This document shows positions 1 through 7,796 of a stretch of DNA of 49,413 nt, piece by piece. The DNA lies in the NCBI GenBank assembly GCA_030641485.1, contig DAOWHJ010000159.1, positions 1 to 49,413 on the forward strand, read 5' to 3'. Position numbers and translations under genes: made by a program. The notes beneath the pieces were generated by a model. The model had not been told where the DNA came from. It did not search any database and worked only from the letters and a program-made list of their open reading frames with translations. This DNA comes from Pseudomonadota bacterium. GTDB taxonomy: Bacteria; Desulfobacterota; Anaeroferrophillalia; Anaeroferrophillales; Tharpellaceae. Position 1 is the stretch's first letter. Every line of letters begins with the position of its first letter.

Positions 1-1162
1 CAGTATTCAAAGGATTCCCTGTAGCTGTCTCAGTTGCGCTATTCAAAGCAGCTGCCAGAGCCACAGCCATTGAGTCAGAAGCCGGTACTTTGCCGGACGA
101 ACCATCTGCAGCAAACAGCGAAGAGTAAGGATCGGCCTGAACTGTGATACTGGCCTGATACTCAGTCCCGCCAACATTAAAGATTATAGTATTATTATTA
201 TTATTTACGTAATAAAGTTTATCGCTCAAACGAGGAAGCTCATCCGAAATAAAATTACTTCCATTGATTATAGTAACATTGTCAGCAGAATCAACCGCAC
301 CACTGGCATCTCTGTCTTTAATCTCTATACCGAGTAATTCACGCATCGACATATCCAGAGAAGCGCCAGAATTTGTAGTCATATCAAGAGTTACAGGATC
401 ACCGGTATTGTTGGTAAACGTAAATTTACCAGTCACCTTACTGTAGGTAACAGTAAAATCCGAAGGAGATGACACACCCCCACCCACCGTTGTCGTAGCG
501 GTATCAAAATTAGGGTCGTTCTGGATCTTGGCCTGCAACTCATTAGCTAAAGTTTCACCCGTATATGTGCCATTTATCAAATTAACAACGATAGGCTGAG
601 TGCCACCAGCATCCAAAACAAACCGGTTATTGTAGTCATTCAGAACAAATTTCGTCTCTGAAGTAGAATCAAGGTTCGCCCCCAAACTCACCTCTGCTGT
701 CGGCTTGCTTGAGGATGAAACATCTGAAACATTGATATCACCGATATCACCAGCGGTGTTACCATCTTCAGTAACCTCCCAGCCTTGTACCGTGAGATTA
801 CTGCTATTAACCATCAGACCGTCTTTATCGAAGGTAAAATCCCCGGCCCGAGTGTAGAAGTTGGTACCACCATCCGCAACGATAAAGAAACCGTCACCGT
901 CAATTGCCAGATCAGTACCACGAGTTGTAGTTTCGAATGAACTCTGAGTAAATAAGGTACTGATGCCACCTGTAGTTGCCCCACGCCCGATCTGCCCCGC
1001 AGAACCGCCACCTAAGCTGCTGCTAACGATATCCTTGAACTGAATCCGGCCAGACTTAAAACCAATAGTATTACTATTGGCAATATTATTACCAATCAAT
1101 GAAATTGCATCGCTGTTGACATTAAGACCGCTGATTCCAGCGTAAAGAGATGTAAGAGCCAT
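1..1162 (-). CDS. flgE: Flagellar hook protein FlgE (3' end beyond window)
   Basis: The hook subunit is exported through the flagellar type III system and polymerises into the universal joint between basal body and filament. The frame opens at an ATG at 1162-1160 behind a strong AGGAGG and stays open to the window edge, giving about 387 codons. The N-terminus reads ALTSLYAGISGLNVNSDAIS, followed by the rod/hook signature NNIANSNTIGFK. A DGDGFFIV segment near residue 90 and the Asn/Thr/Ser-rich variable D2-type domain follow. The C-terminal coiled-coil half lies outside the window. It is the last gene seen of the fliK-flgD-flgE run, 110 bp after flgD. FlgG/FlgF share the N-terminal motif, but the flgD neighbour and long variable middle favour FlgE. 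Confidence 0.92.
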   Translation of the reverse strand, partial: MALTSLYAGISGLNVNSDAISLIGNNIANSNTIGFKSGRIQFKDIVSSSLGGGSAGQIGRGATTGGISTLFTQSSFETTTRGTDLAIDGDGFFIVADGGTNFYTRAGDFTFDKDGLMVNSSNLTVQGWEVTEDGNTAGDIGDINVSDVSSSSKPTAEVSLGANLDSTSETKFVLNDYNNRFVLDAGGTQPIVVNLINGTYTGETLANELQAKIQNDPNFDTATTTVGGGVSSPSDFTVTYSKVTGKFTFTNNTGDPVTLDMTTNSGASLDMSMRELLGIEIKDRDASGAVDSADNVTIINGSNFISDELPRLSDKLYYVNNNNNTIIFNVGGTEYQASITVQADPYSSLFAADGSSGKVPASDSMAVALAAALNSATETATGNPLNT

Positions 1163-1272
1163 AACCGCCTCCTGTTTATCTGAATAGTTAAATTGATTTA
1201 AAATATGTATTTAGTTTAAGATCTAAAATTGTTCATTTCAGCAACTTACGGACAACCCTCGCGTTAGAGTTA

Positions 1273-1977
1273 TCAAGCGCCCCCTTTAACTCCGAGCACT
1301 TGATCAATTCCAACCCGTGTACCATCGCTCAAAACCAACACGGTGTTACCATTTTTCGGATCAGTTTCAATGCCCTGAACCTTGCCACTACCATTAACAA
1401 CGGAGCTCACAATCTCCCCCAACTCATCCCGAGCGGTTATGTTGAAGGTGTAATCCCCGACGGGAAAACTGTTGCCATTGTCATCTTTACCATTCCAGTT
1501 GTAACTCTGATTACCCAAATCAAAGTAGCCCAGCTCCAACGTAGCCACCCGGCCACCAGCACTGTTGTAGATATCGATAACCACCTCATTGGCACTATCA
1601 ACCAACTCAAAATCCAATGAGATCGGTTGACCATCACCACTTATCGTGGCTGAACCTGAGCCTGAACCATCATACTCCACAGTCTTGTCGATCATATCGA
1701 GGGCACCCAAACGATTCAAGGTTGCAGAATAGTCCTGCAAAAGCATCAGATTGTCATTCGTTGCGGTCTGCTGTTCCAGCGAACTAAACTGGGCTAACTG
1801 AGCCGTAAAGTCAGTACCATCCATAGGTTCAAGCGGATCCTGATTTTTAAGTTGCTCGACCAAAAGCAGAAGAAATGCATCCATACCAAGATCATCTTTT
1901 TCTTCTGCTGGCGGAGCAAAAGGCTCAACATAGCTGGCACTATCAACAACCCCAACCGTCGGATTAAACATTGTCAT
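1273..1977 (-). CDS. flgD: Flagellar hook capping/assembly protein FlgD
   Basis: FlgD forms the temporary cap at the tip of the growing hook and lets FlgE subunits polymerise; it is exported and later replaced. The 234-residue protein shows the conserved N-terminal block at about residues 33-70 (FLLLLVEQLKNQDPLEPMDG, then a TAQLAQFSSLEQ segment), typical of the hook-capping family. A C-terminal FlgD Ig/Tudor-like region follows, with a YNWNGKDDNGNSFPVGDYTF stretch around residue 160. Length fits the family (about 220-250). A GAGGTAA ribosome site precedes the ATG. It lies between fliK (29 bp upstream) and flgE, the usual order of hook genes. Confidence 0.95.
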   Translation of the reverse strand: MTMFNPTVGVVDSASYVEPFAPPAEEKDDLGMDAFLLLLVEQLKNQDPLEPMDGTDFTAQLAQFSSLEQQTATNDNLMLLQDYSATLNRLGALDMIDKTVEYDGSGSGSATISGDGQPISLDFELVDSANEVVIDIYNSAGGRVATLELGYFDLGNQSYNWNGKDDNGNSFPVGDYTFNITARDELGEIVSSVVNGSGKVQGIETDPKNGNTVLVLSDGTRVGIDQVLGVKGGA

Positions 1978-2006
1978 AACAATTACCTCAAATTTTTAAG
2001 TAAATA

Positions 2007-3956
2007 TTAAGCGGTTATATGAAGTGATCCCGGATTTATTCCACTTTCAGCCTGAGGAATAACCCCCTCAAGTATATCAGCCGCGGTCGTAAGCTCACCC
2101 TCTGTGCCATCTTCTGCCCAACCCGACTGCGAGCCGAAATTATCATTCGTAAAACCACCTTGGTTAAACTGACGCCAGGCACTATCGCTATTATGCTGCT
2201 GGTTGTCTGCCATCAATGACGCACCATCTCCAGATTTTGATGGAGTCACTTTAATTTCGATATCCTTAGCATCAATACCACGTAGACCCAAACTCTCACG
2301 CAGGGTATCAATTTTACGCAACATTGCATCTTTGACCTCAGATTGTTCGACCAAGAAAGTCGCAGTCAGTTGCTGTTTATTCATAACCAGTTTCACATCG
2401 ACACGGCCCAAATGTTCAGGCCAAAGTTTAATCGTCACGGTCTGCTGACCTTTCACCTGACGACTTAAACCAGACTGAATCTGATCTAAAAGATGCTCAT
2501 CACTAATCGGAAGTGGCCTTGACAGTGTCAAGCTGTCACTCTTTTTCAACAAAACTTGATTAGTTGTATCAGCATTCACAACTACCTGCTCCGAGGCTTT
2601 GCCAAGATTGCCACTACTATCCTGAACTGCCTTTCCGGCCGACTCCCGCTGGGCTGATAGAAACTGACTCGAATGCTCGGCACTGACTGATTTCGCACTT
2701 TCACCAAAAGCTGGTTTAACATCTGGCTCAACTTCAGGCCCAAAAGTCCCCTTATGACCAGTCTCCCCCTGAAGCAAAGAGACCTGGCTTTCACGAGCTC
2801 TTCCCTGCAGGTGAACCGTCCCGGTATCACTGACAGATGGTTGATTGCTACGTGTGTTCCGCTCAGAATAAGCCAACCTACGCTTTAGATTGTCGTCAGA
2901 AACTACAACCTCACTCTTCACACTAATCTCTACATCTTTAGGAATCTCATCAATCAGGCGCCCAACAGATAATGAATCAATATTACTGGCCTTGACCGCC
3001 CCAATCTTTGCTGAACCAATGCTAGCTTCCGGTCGAATATTATCCACCACAGGGTTCTGTATGACCAGCTCAGGCGAACCTGCAACCGGCTTCCCAGACG
3101 ACATAATCTCGGCCCCCTGAAACTCAGCTGAAGATTCAGTATCTTCAGCCGCAAATTCGACCCCAGAAAAATCCACTTCACCCTCAGCGGCAACCAGCTC
3201 TTCCGCAACCCGTATGCCTTGGTCGACAGAGGTCTTCTCTGCCCTAAAACTGCTATCACTAACTAACTTAACATCAGCAGCCACCTTAAACAGGCTATCA
3301 GAAGTGCCTTTTGTCCTGGGTTGAAGTTGTGACGCAACCATATCATCAACCTTAACTCCGACTCCAACGCCAACGTCACTCGCAACTTCTGCTTCAACCA
3401 CAACCGAGGAATCCACTGCAAACCCCTCAGCTTCAGAAGAAATCGACTCTACAACTCCCGTACCGGTTAACGATACAGAAGCATCTTCAACCAGAGCGGG
3501 GGCCACTCCCCCCCCTGGCTTAAAATTGTCTGCTGCTTTAGCGAGATCTGCAGTCTCTGAAAAGAGTTTGTCCGTAATACTGTCGGAGGTCTCAGCAACA
3601 GTCGAGTTAGTCTCTTTAATCTGTTTTTCTACTGGTTCAGTTTCCTGAACATTGGCAACAACCGCTTGCTCACCACCGGAGACCGAAGTTTCTTCATCAT
3701 CCGACCGATTTACCGTAAAATTGTCATCTGACTTTTCACCATCAGTCTCCGGTTTATCTGCAGATTTTGTTTTGACCTTTTCGACCGGCTTCTCATCGCG
3801 ACTGTTATCAACTAAAACCTTCTCCTCTTCTCGAGCAAGAACCCCGTTAAAATCAGCGTCAGCATTTCTCTGAACCGAAGTCGATCCACTGCGAACTAGA
3901 GTTTTATTTGCGGCTGGCGTTGAGAGCAAAGCCACTACAGAATTTTCCACAATCAC
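2007..3956 (-). CDS. fliK: Flagellar hook-length control protein FliK
   Basis: FliK is a secreted molecular ruler that measures hook length and switches export specificity from hook to filament subunits. The 649-residue protein has a very long, low-complexity, acidic Ser/Val/Glu-rich N-terminal region (to about residue 480), as expected of the extended ruler part. The compact C-terminal Flg_hook domain lies at about residues 500-590, with TVTIKLWPEHLGRVDVKL and LRESLGLRGIDAKDIEIKV. Only the C-terminal domain is diagnostic; the N-terminal part is poorly conserved in this family. It sits between motE-like (47 bp upstream) and flgD (29 bp downstream), probably in one transcript. Confidence 0.9.
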   Translation of the reverse strand: MIVENSVVALLSTPAANKTLVRSGSTSVQRNADADFNGVLAREEEKVLVDNSRDEKPVEKVKTKSADKPETDGEKSDDNFTVNRSDDEETSVSGGEQAVVANVQETEPVEKQIKETNSTVAETSDSITDKLFSETADLAKAADNFKPGGGVAPALVEDASVSLTGTGVVESISSEAEGFAVDSSVVVEAEVASDVGVGVGVKVDDMVASQLQPRTKGTSDSLFKVAADVKLVSDSSFRAEKTSVDQGIRVAEELVAAEGEVDFSGVEFAAEDTESSAEFQGAEIMSSGKPVAGSPELVIQNPVVDNIRPEASIGSAKIGAVKASNIDSLSVGRLIDEIPKDVEISVKSEVVVSDDNLKRRLAYSERNTRSNQPSVSDTGTVHLQGRARESQVSLLQGETGHKGTFGPEVEPDVKPAFGESAKSVSAEHSSQFLSAQRESAGKAVQDSSGNLGKASEQVVVNADTTNQVLLKKSDSLTLSRPLPISDEHLLDQIQSGLSRQVKGQQTVTIKLWPEHLGRVDVKLVMNKQQLTATFLVEQSEVKDAMLRKIDTLRESLGLRGIDAKDIEIKVTPSKSGDGASLMADNQQHNSDSAWRQFNQGGFTNDNFGSQSGWAEDGTEGELTTAADILEGVIPQAESGINPGSLHITA

Positions 3957-4003
3957 ACCTCGTCATTACTGCTACAAAACAAAAAATTTATTAATAAGCA
4001 CGG

Positions 4004-4486
4004 TTATTGGGCCGGTTTTAGAGCAGTGATCGCCCGCGATATTGCTACTGCGCGTTCCTCTTCGACCGCACTTAACAGCTTAGCTGATTTCTTGGTCGGC
4101 ATACGCAATATCACCTCAACCGCATACTTCAAATCCAACTCTTTCAATAAAGGTGCGGCAGCAGCCGGCTTCATAGCGCTATAGACCTCAACCAAACGAC
4201 TTAAGTCTTCGTCCTTTAGAGCCTTTAACTCTTCCATCACCTTTTCAAGGGATTTTCTAACATCAAGCATTTCACTCTCTTGCACCTTAAGCTCTTTCTG
4301 CAAAAAATCGATACGTTTCTCTTTTTCGCCTAACGCCGCTTCCCGACTCTCTAAAGTTTCTTCACGTTCTTTCAAGAGTGCCGCCAGATCAAGCAGATTT
4401 TCATGTTCATTGAAATTCTCTGCCATAAGTGGGGCTGACATCATTAAAACCAGAACTATAACCACAAATCTAATAACTATTTTCAT
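4004..4486 (-). CDS. MotE-like flagellar protein (MgtE-N-like fold, signal anchor)
   Basis: This is a small exported or membrane-anchored protein of the flagellar cluster, resembling MotE, which in other bacteria chaperones the stator protein MotC. From the internal ATG used here it has 160 residues: a hydrophobic signal/anchor (MKIVIRFVVIVLVLMMSAPL), a charged coiled coil at about residues 30-95 (LKEREETLESREAALGEKEK), and a C-terminal MgtE_N-like segment (KPAAAAPLLKELDLKYAVEV, then ILRMPTKKSAKLL). An in-frame upstream ATG at 4543 has a weak AAGGTAG ribosome site and would add 19 residues before the hydrophobic stretch. The start is therefore uncertain. The gene normally follows fliJ, but here it is separated from it by an opposite-strand gene. 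Confidence 0.75.
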   Translation of the reverse strand: MKIVIRFVVIVLVLMMSAPLMAENFNEHENLLDLAALLKEREETLESREAALGEKEKRIDFLQKELKVQESEMLDVRKSLEKVMEELKALKDEDLSRLVEVYSAMKPAAAAPLLKELDLKYAVEVILRMPTKKSAKLLSAVEEERAVAISRAITALKPAQ

Positions 4487-4999
4487 ACTATTGAACGATT
4501 GCACAGTTAATATGATAGGAGCTCTTTTTTCCCATTTCATCACAATCTACCTTACAATATCGACAATTACCTTGAAAGCACCTCTCGCGGAACAGAATGA
4601 CCTGCACATTGCCCGCACTGACTAGTTAATAGCAACAATAATACCAACCCCCGCAAACCAGACCACGCCCACGACTACATAGGCCAGAAAATAAAACTAA
4701 ACTATTAATAATATAGAGTTATTCTTAATGAAAAAGGAAAATAATTTTATCTAGAAAAAAACAGAGCATCTGGATTACGGGGAAATAACAAGAGGTAATT
4801 TCAGACTAAAAAGGGCAATGGGCAGAAAACACCGGAAAAAATTGCCGCCTTCCTCCGATCAAGCCTCAAAATAGATATTGCTTTCGATTCGATATTATAT
4901 TAAATTTGATGCCATCGTAAAAAACGTTTTCAGACCACTAATATGGCCAGTAAAATGGCGGAAACCCTTCTAACAATTAGAAGGAATCAAGGTAACTAT
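4487..4999. other. Intergenic region, 513 bp, no recognised gene
   Basis: This AT-rich spacer lies between the start of the motE-like gene (minus) and the start of the lipoprotein gene (plus), so it should hold two outward promoters. I found no convincing sigma-70, sigma-54 or sigma-28 site, no stable hairpin with a T-run and no RNA gene. The short open frames inside it lack ribosome sites and family features. Confidence 0.5.
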
Positions 5000-5629
5000 A
5001 TGTCAATCAAAGTATATGGCTTTTTCCTCCTTTTGTTGGTCGTCTTATCAGGGTCTTGTGCCCCCATACATTACGGAGTTTCCGATGATGCTTGGGGGCA
5101 GATGACTGATGCACAACGTCTCGAGACGATTAAGGGATATAATGAAAGAGAAAAAATACGAGAACTACGAAAACAGGATGAAGCCTCTCTGGCCCAGATC
5201 AAACAAGAACAACTTAACAAAAAACATAGGGCCCACATCGCTGCGATATATAATGGAGAGGCTGCTCACCTAGGTGATTTACTCCGAGTCAGCATGGAAG
5301 GCGGCAAAGTGCGTATTAATGGCAAACATAGACACTATCACCCGGTATCTTTTACTATAGCTGATGGTGAATACAAAAAAGTCCCTCTTTACAGTGGTCG
5401 TAAATATATCAAACACACCGGGGAATTAGGGGTACACTACTCTGAAGGGTCTTTACTGCTAGATATCAAAGAAGGCAATTATTATGGCGGAGCCATAATT
5501 GTTTATAAGCCAAAGTGGAATAAAGGCAAAACCTACCAAACCATAAAAAGTGATGGGCCGACAGAACTAAAGAATGTCTGTGTTACTATTCACGCCTTAC
5601 CGATTGCCAGGCATAAACGTTGTCGATGA
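5000..5629 (+). CDS. Putative lipoprotein of unknown function inside the flagellar cluster
   Basis: This is an unrecognised 209-residue exported protein. From the ATG at 5000 (AAGG ribosome site 7 nt upstream) it starts with a Lys and a strongly hydrophobic stretch ending VVLSGSC, a degenerate lipobox with Cys at residue 20 (Leu at -4 rather than -3). A conserved-looking DDAWGQMTDAQRLETIKGYN block follows, then a charged helix at about residues 50-80 that may form a coiled coil. The C-terminal half is beta-rich, with many Gly, Tyr, His and Lys residues. A longer in-frame start at 4943 would bury the signal peptide and has no ribosome site. The gene is transcribed against its flagellar neighbours, splitting fliJ from motE; whether it has any flagellar role is unknown. 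Confidence 0.75.
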   Translation: MSIKVYGFFLLLLVVLSGSCAPIHYGVSDDAWGQMTDAQRLETIKGYNEREKIRELRKQDEASLAQIKQEQLNKKHRAHIAAIYNGEAAHLGDLLRVSMEGGKVRINGKHRHYHPVSFTIADGEYKKVPLYSGRKYIKHTGELGVHYSEGSLLLDIKEGNYYGGAIIVYKPKWNKGKTYQTIKSDGPTELKNVCVTIHALPIARHKRCR

Positions 5630-5708
5630 ACCCATTGTGCAAGTTTTATCATAAATTTTGCGGCTATCAGCCTTCTTTTTGAGTGGGAGTGGCAAAAAAC
5701 AACTTGAT

Positions 5709-5750
5709 AAATTGTAGTACTTTTACTCCCAAGTAAAAGTACTACAATTT
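5709..5750 (-). terminator. 19-bp perfect inverted repeat overlapping the fliJ stop
   Basis: The arms at 5709-5727 and 5732-5750 are perfectly complementary (AAATTGTAGTACTTTTACT) around a 4-nt loop. The right arm contains the last codons and the stop of fliJ. The stem is long but AT-rich and lacks a clean T-run. It also faces the end of the convergent lipoprotein gene, so it may act as a shared bidirectional terminator. A short GGCTATCAGCC hairpin with TTCTTTTT at about 5663-5682 could serve the plus-strand gene. Confidence 0.6.
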
Positions 5751-6185
5751 AGCCCGGGCAGCCCGGATGATTGCAATTTCATCAAGGTCTTTGCGTTCTT
5801 GCAAGTCGTTCTCTCGTTTCCAGTCCTGAAAGTGCTGTTCACGAACTTTCTCCAGCAGGCGTCGATCTTTAACCCGGGAGATCAACTCAGCCTCTTTCAC
5901 AGCTTTTTCCTGCTCGGTCTCGGCTAATTTATTTCGGGTTGCATTAACCTCATGCATCAGTTTAATCTCCCGAAAACGGGCGAGCTCCATTTCTGGAACC
6001 GGAATTCCTTGCGCCAGGGCCGCGGAGCTTAAATGCAACTCTTTTTCACGCAAGCTTTCAAGACGAACCAGTTCCTCTCCCACACGCTTAAACCGCTCAC
6101 CCACCTCAACTTGAGCTCGAGCCGCATTTTCTTCAAGAACCCGTCTCTGTTTCAAAACTGTTTCCAACGAAAATTTAAACATCAT
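5742..6185 (-). CDS. fliJ: Flagellar export chaperone-like protein FliJ
   Basis: FliJ is a small coiled-coil protein that sits in the flagellar export ATPase ring, couples FliI to the export gate and escorts export chaperones. The 147 residues are almost wholly helical and charged (KFSLETVLKQRRVLEENAAR at the start, LEKVREQHFQDWKRENDLQE near the end), the standard length and pattern of FliJ. Two tandem ATGs (6185 and 6182) are possible starts. fliI normally lies immediately upstream, but here the upstream gene is ndk on the other strand, so the flagellar cluster is broken at this point. Low-complexity coiled coils are hard to assign by eye; the MKF start and the flagellar neighbours support the call. 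Confidence 0.82.
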   Translation of the reverse strand: MMFKFSLETVLKQRRVLEENAARAQVEVGERFKRVGEELVRLESLREKELHLSSAALAQGIPVPEMELARFREIKLMHEVNATRNKLAETEQEKAVKEAELISRVKDRRLLEKVREQHFQDWKRENDLQERKDLDEIAIIRAARAKL

Positions 6186-6347
6186 CTACCAATAATTCAA
6201 GGTGCCATTTAATCACAATAAAGATTGACAAACTAAGGCCAATAACGTAAACCAGCCTCGGTTTTTCCAACCCTTAATTCATGTTAACCATCGTGACGAG
6301 CTCTATGAGACAGTCCGAACAACAATTCTAACAGGAGAGAGTATATC

Positions 6348-6770
6348 ATGACTGAAAGAACTTTATCAATCATCAAACCCGATGCGGTTGCCAAAGGTGT
6401 AATTGGCAAAATCATTGACTGTTTCGCCGAAAACGGGCTGAAAATTGCTGCCCTGAAAATGATTCACATGAGCAAAACTGAAGCTGAAGGCTTTTATGCG
6501 GTCCACAAAGAGCGGCCTTTTTTTGGCAGCCTGACCGAATTTATGATTTCGGGGCCTGCAGTCGTTATGGTTTTAAGCGGTGAAAATGCAATCAGCAAAA
6601 ACCGTGAACTGATGGGCGCCACCAACCCGGCGGAAGCTGCAAATGGCACCTTACGCAAACGTTTTGCGACCGACATCGAAAAAAATGCCGTTCACGGCTC
6701 TGATGCCCCGGAAACAGCCTGTTCGGAGATTAGTTATTTCTTCCCCGAACTAGATATCGTTAACGACTAA
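6348..6770 (+). CDS. ndk: Nucleoside diphosphate kinase
   Basis: The enzyme transfers the gamma phosphate from ATP to other (d)NDPs through a phosphohistidine, balancing cytosolic NTP pools. The 140-residue protein is full length. It begins TERTLSIIKPDAVAKGVIGK, with the family's KPD motif, and carries the active-site block NAVHGSDAPETA, in which the His is phosphorylated. The Arg/Thr phosphate contacts lie in GATNPAEAANGTLRKRF. AGGAGAG precedes the ATG by about 8 nt. It is divergent from fliJ and followed after about 200 bp by bioD. A TTGACA at 6225-6230 lies upstream, but its -10 partner is poor. Confidence 0.98.
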   Translation: MTERTLSIIKPDAVAKGVIGKIIDCFAENGLKIAALKMIHMSKTEAEGFYAVHKERPFFGSLTEFMISGPAVVMVLSGENAISKNRELMGATNPAEAANGTLRKRFATDIEKNAVHGSDAPETACSEISYFFPELDIVND

Positions 6771-6792
6771 GCCAGACGATTCTAAACTATCA

Positions 6793-6945
6793 GGAGGCTG
6801 TCCTGTTTTCATACTATTTCTATTTCGATATGGGGACAGACCTCCAGCGAGGGCTTTAGACCTAATCGGGATGAGCTTGCGCCTGAGCACCCTGAAGGGT
6901 ATAAACTTCGCCAAGAAGGCCTTGGTGGTGTATCCGTCTTCGAAG
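6793..6945. repeat. Dispersed intergenic repeat R2, copy upstream of bioD
   Basis: The ndk-bioD spacer is built from repeat modules. GGAGGCTGTCC at 6793-6803 and GGACAGACCTCC at 6834-6845 form an inverted pair. The 33-nt stretch 6878-6910 matches 45114-45146 on the opposite strand at 32 of 33 positions. The next segment, 6913-6940, is a diverged copy of the AAGAAGTGCCCCTTGGGGTA core seen at 45089-45111. Segment 6823-6845 also matches 21874-21895 in reverse orientation. I saw no coding gene in it. Confidence 0.75.
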
Positions 6946-6973
6946 TGAGAACAGTAAAAGAAAAGGAAGCCTC

Positions 6974-7699
6974 TTGAACAACGGTCTCTTCATTACTGGC
7001 ACCGATACCGGGGTCGGCAAAACCATGGTTGCCGCTACCTTAGCTTATGCTTTGCAGCAGAGGCAAATCGACTTTGGCTATATCAAGCCGATGGAGAGCG
7101 GCATTTCCAGCCCTGAATATCTTGCCCAAGAGTCCGATGCAGCCCTGGTTAAAAAAGCCGGGGCCCTGCCTGAGCAACTAGAAGAGATTGTCCCGTTTAC
7201 ATTTGAGGAACCCTTAGCTCCTCTTCTGGCCGCCCGGCGGGCGGGAATCAAAATCACAAAAGAGCACTTAGTAAATAGCATTAAAGAGCGCATCAACCCG
7301 ACCCGGCTAACCATTGTCGAAGGGGCGGGCGGGCTTTTAGCTCCACTTTGTGATAACTATCTGATTCTTGATTTAATCAAGGAACTCAAATTTCCCACTC
7401 TGGTTGTCTGCAGGACCGCGTTAGGAAGTGTAAACCACACCCTACTGACCCTGGATCGTCTACGCCACGAGAAGATCGACCCCATCGGCATTATCGCCAA
7501 CAATGTAACCTCCACCCCCGGCATTGCTGAAGAAACATTCACCTCCCAGCTCACAGAGTTTAATCCCATTACAGTATTAGGGAATTTGCCCTATATGAAA
7601 AATCTTGACAATGATTTTTCTAATTGGCGAAAGCTTGCAGCCCATATCGACATAAAAACCTTACTAAAGCTGACATACACCCCCAAACCGCAAGAGTAA
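6974..7699 (+). CDS. bioD: Dethiobiotin synthase BioD
   Basis: BioD closes the ureido ring of dethiobiotin from 7,8-diaminopelargonate, CO2 and ATP, the penultimate step of biotin synthesis. The 241-residue protein opens with the P-loop GTDTGVGKT, has YIKPMESG around residue 37 and the EGAGGLLAPL motif around residue 117, and ends with ANNV and GNLPY segments, all typical of BioD. The start is a TTG at 6974 with AAGGAAG 4-10 nt upstream. No ATG in frame lies nearby. No other bio gene is adjacent, so the pathway is split on the chromosome. The gene heads a plus-strand run with mgtE, recO and glyQ. Confidence 0.95.
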   Translation: MNNGLFITGTDTGVGKTMVAATLAYALQQRQIDFGYIKPMESGISSPEYLAQESDAALVKKAGALPEQLEEIVPFTFEEPLAPLLAARRAGIKITKEHLVNSIKERINPTRLTIVEGAGGLLAPLCDNYLILDLIKELKFPTLVVCRTALGSVNHTLLTLDRLRHEKIDPIGIIANNVTSTPGIAEETFTSQLTEFNPITVLGNLPYMKNLDNDFSNWRKLAAHIDIKTLLKLTYTPKPQE

Positions 7700-7796
7700 A
7701 ACTTGTCTTGAATCGGTTTTTCTGCTAAATGAGGGCATCCTCTGGCCATCCAGAGCAAAACCTGTAATTCAGCCTTTAGGATTCAAGCCAATACCG

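Noticed and set aside
6225..6253. TTGACA upstream of ndk as a sigma-70 promoter
   Set aside because: No acceptable -10 hexamer at 16-18 nt; listed only as a remark.
6786..6977. 63-codon open frame between ndk and bioD
   Set aside because: No ATG, GTG or TTG start in frame; the conserved peptide can be explained by DNA repeat identity.
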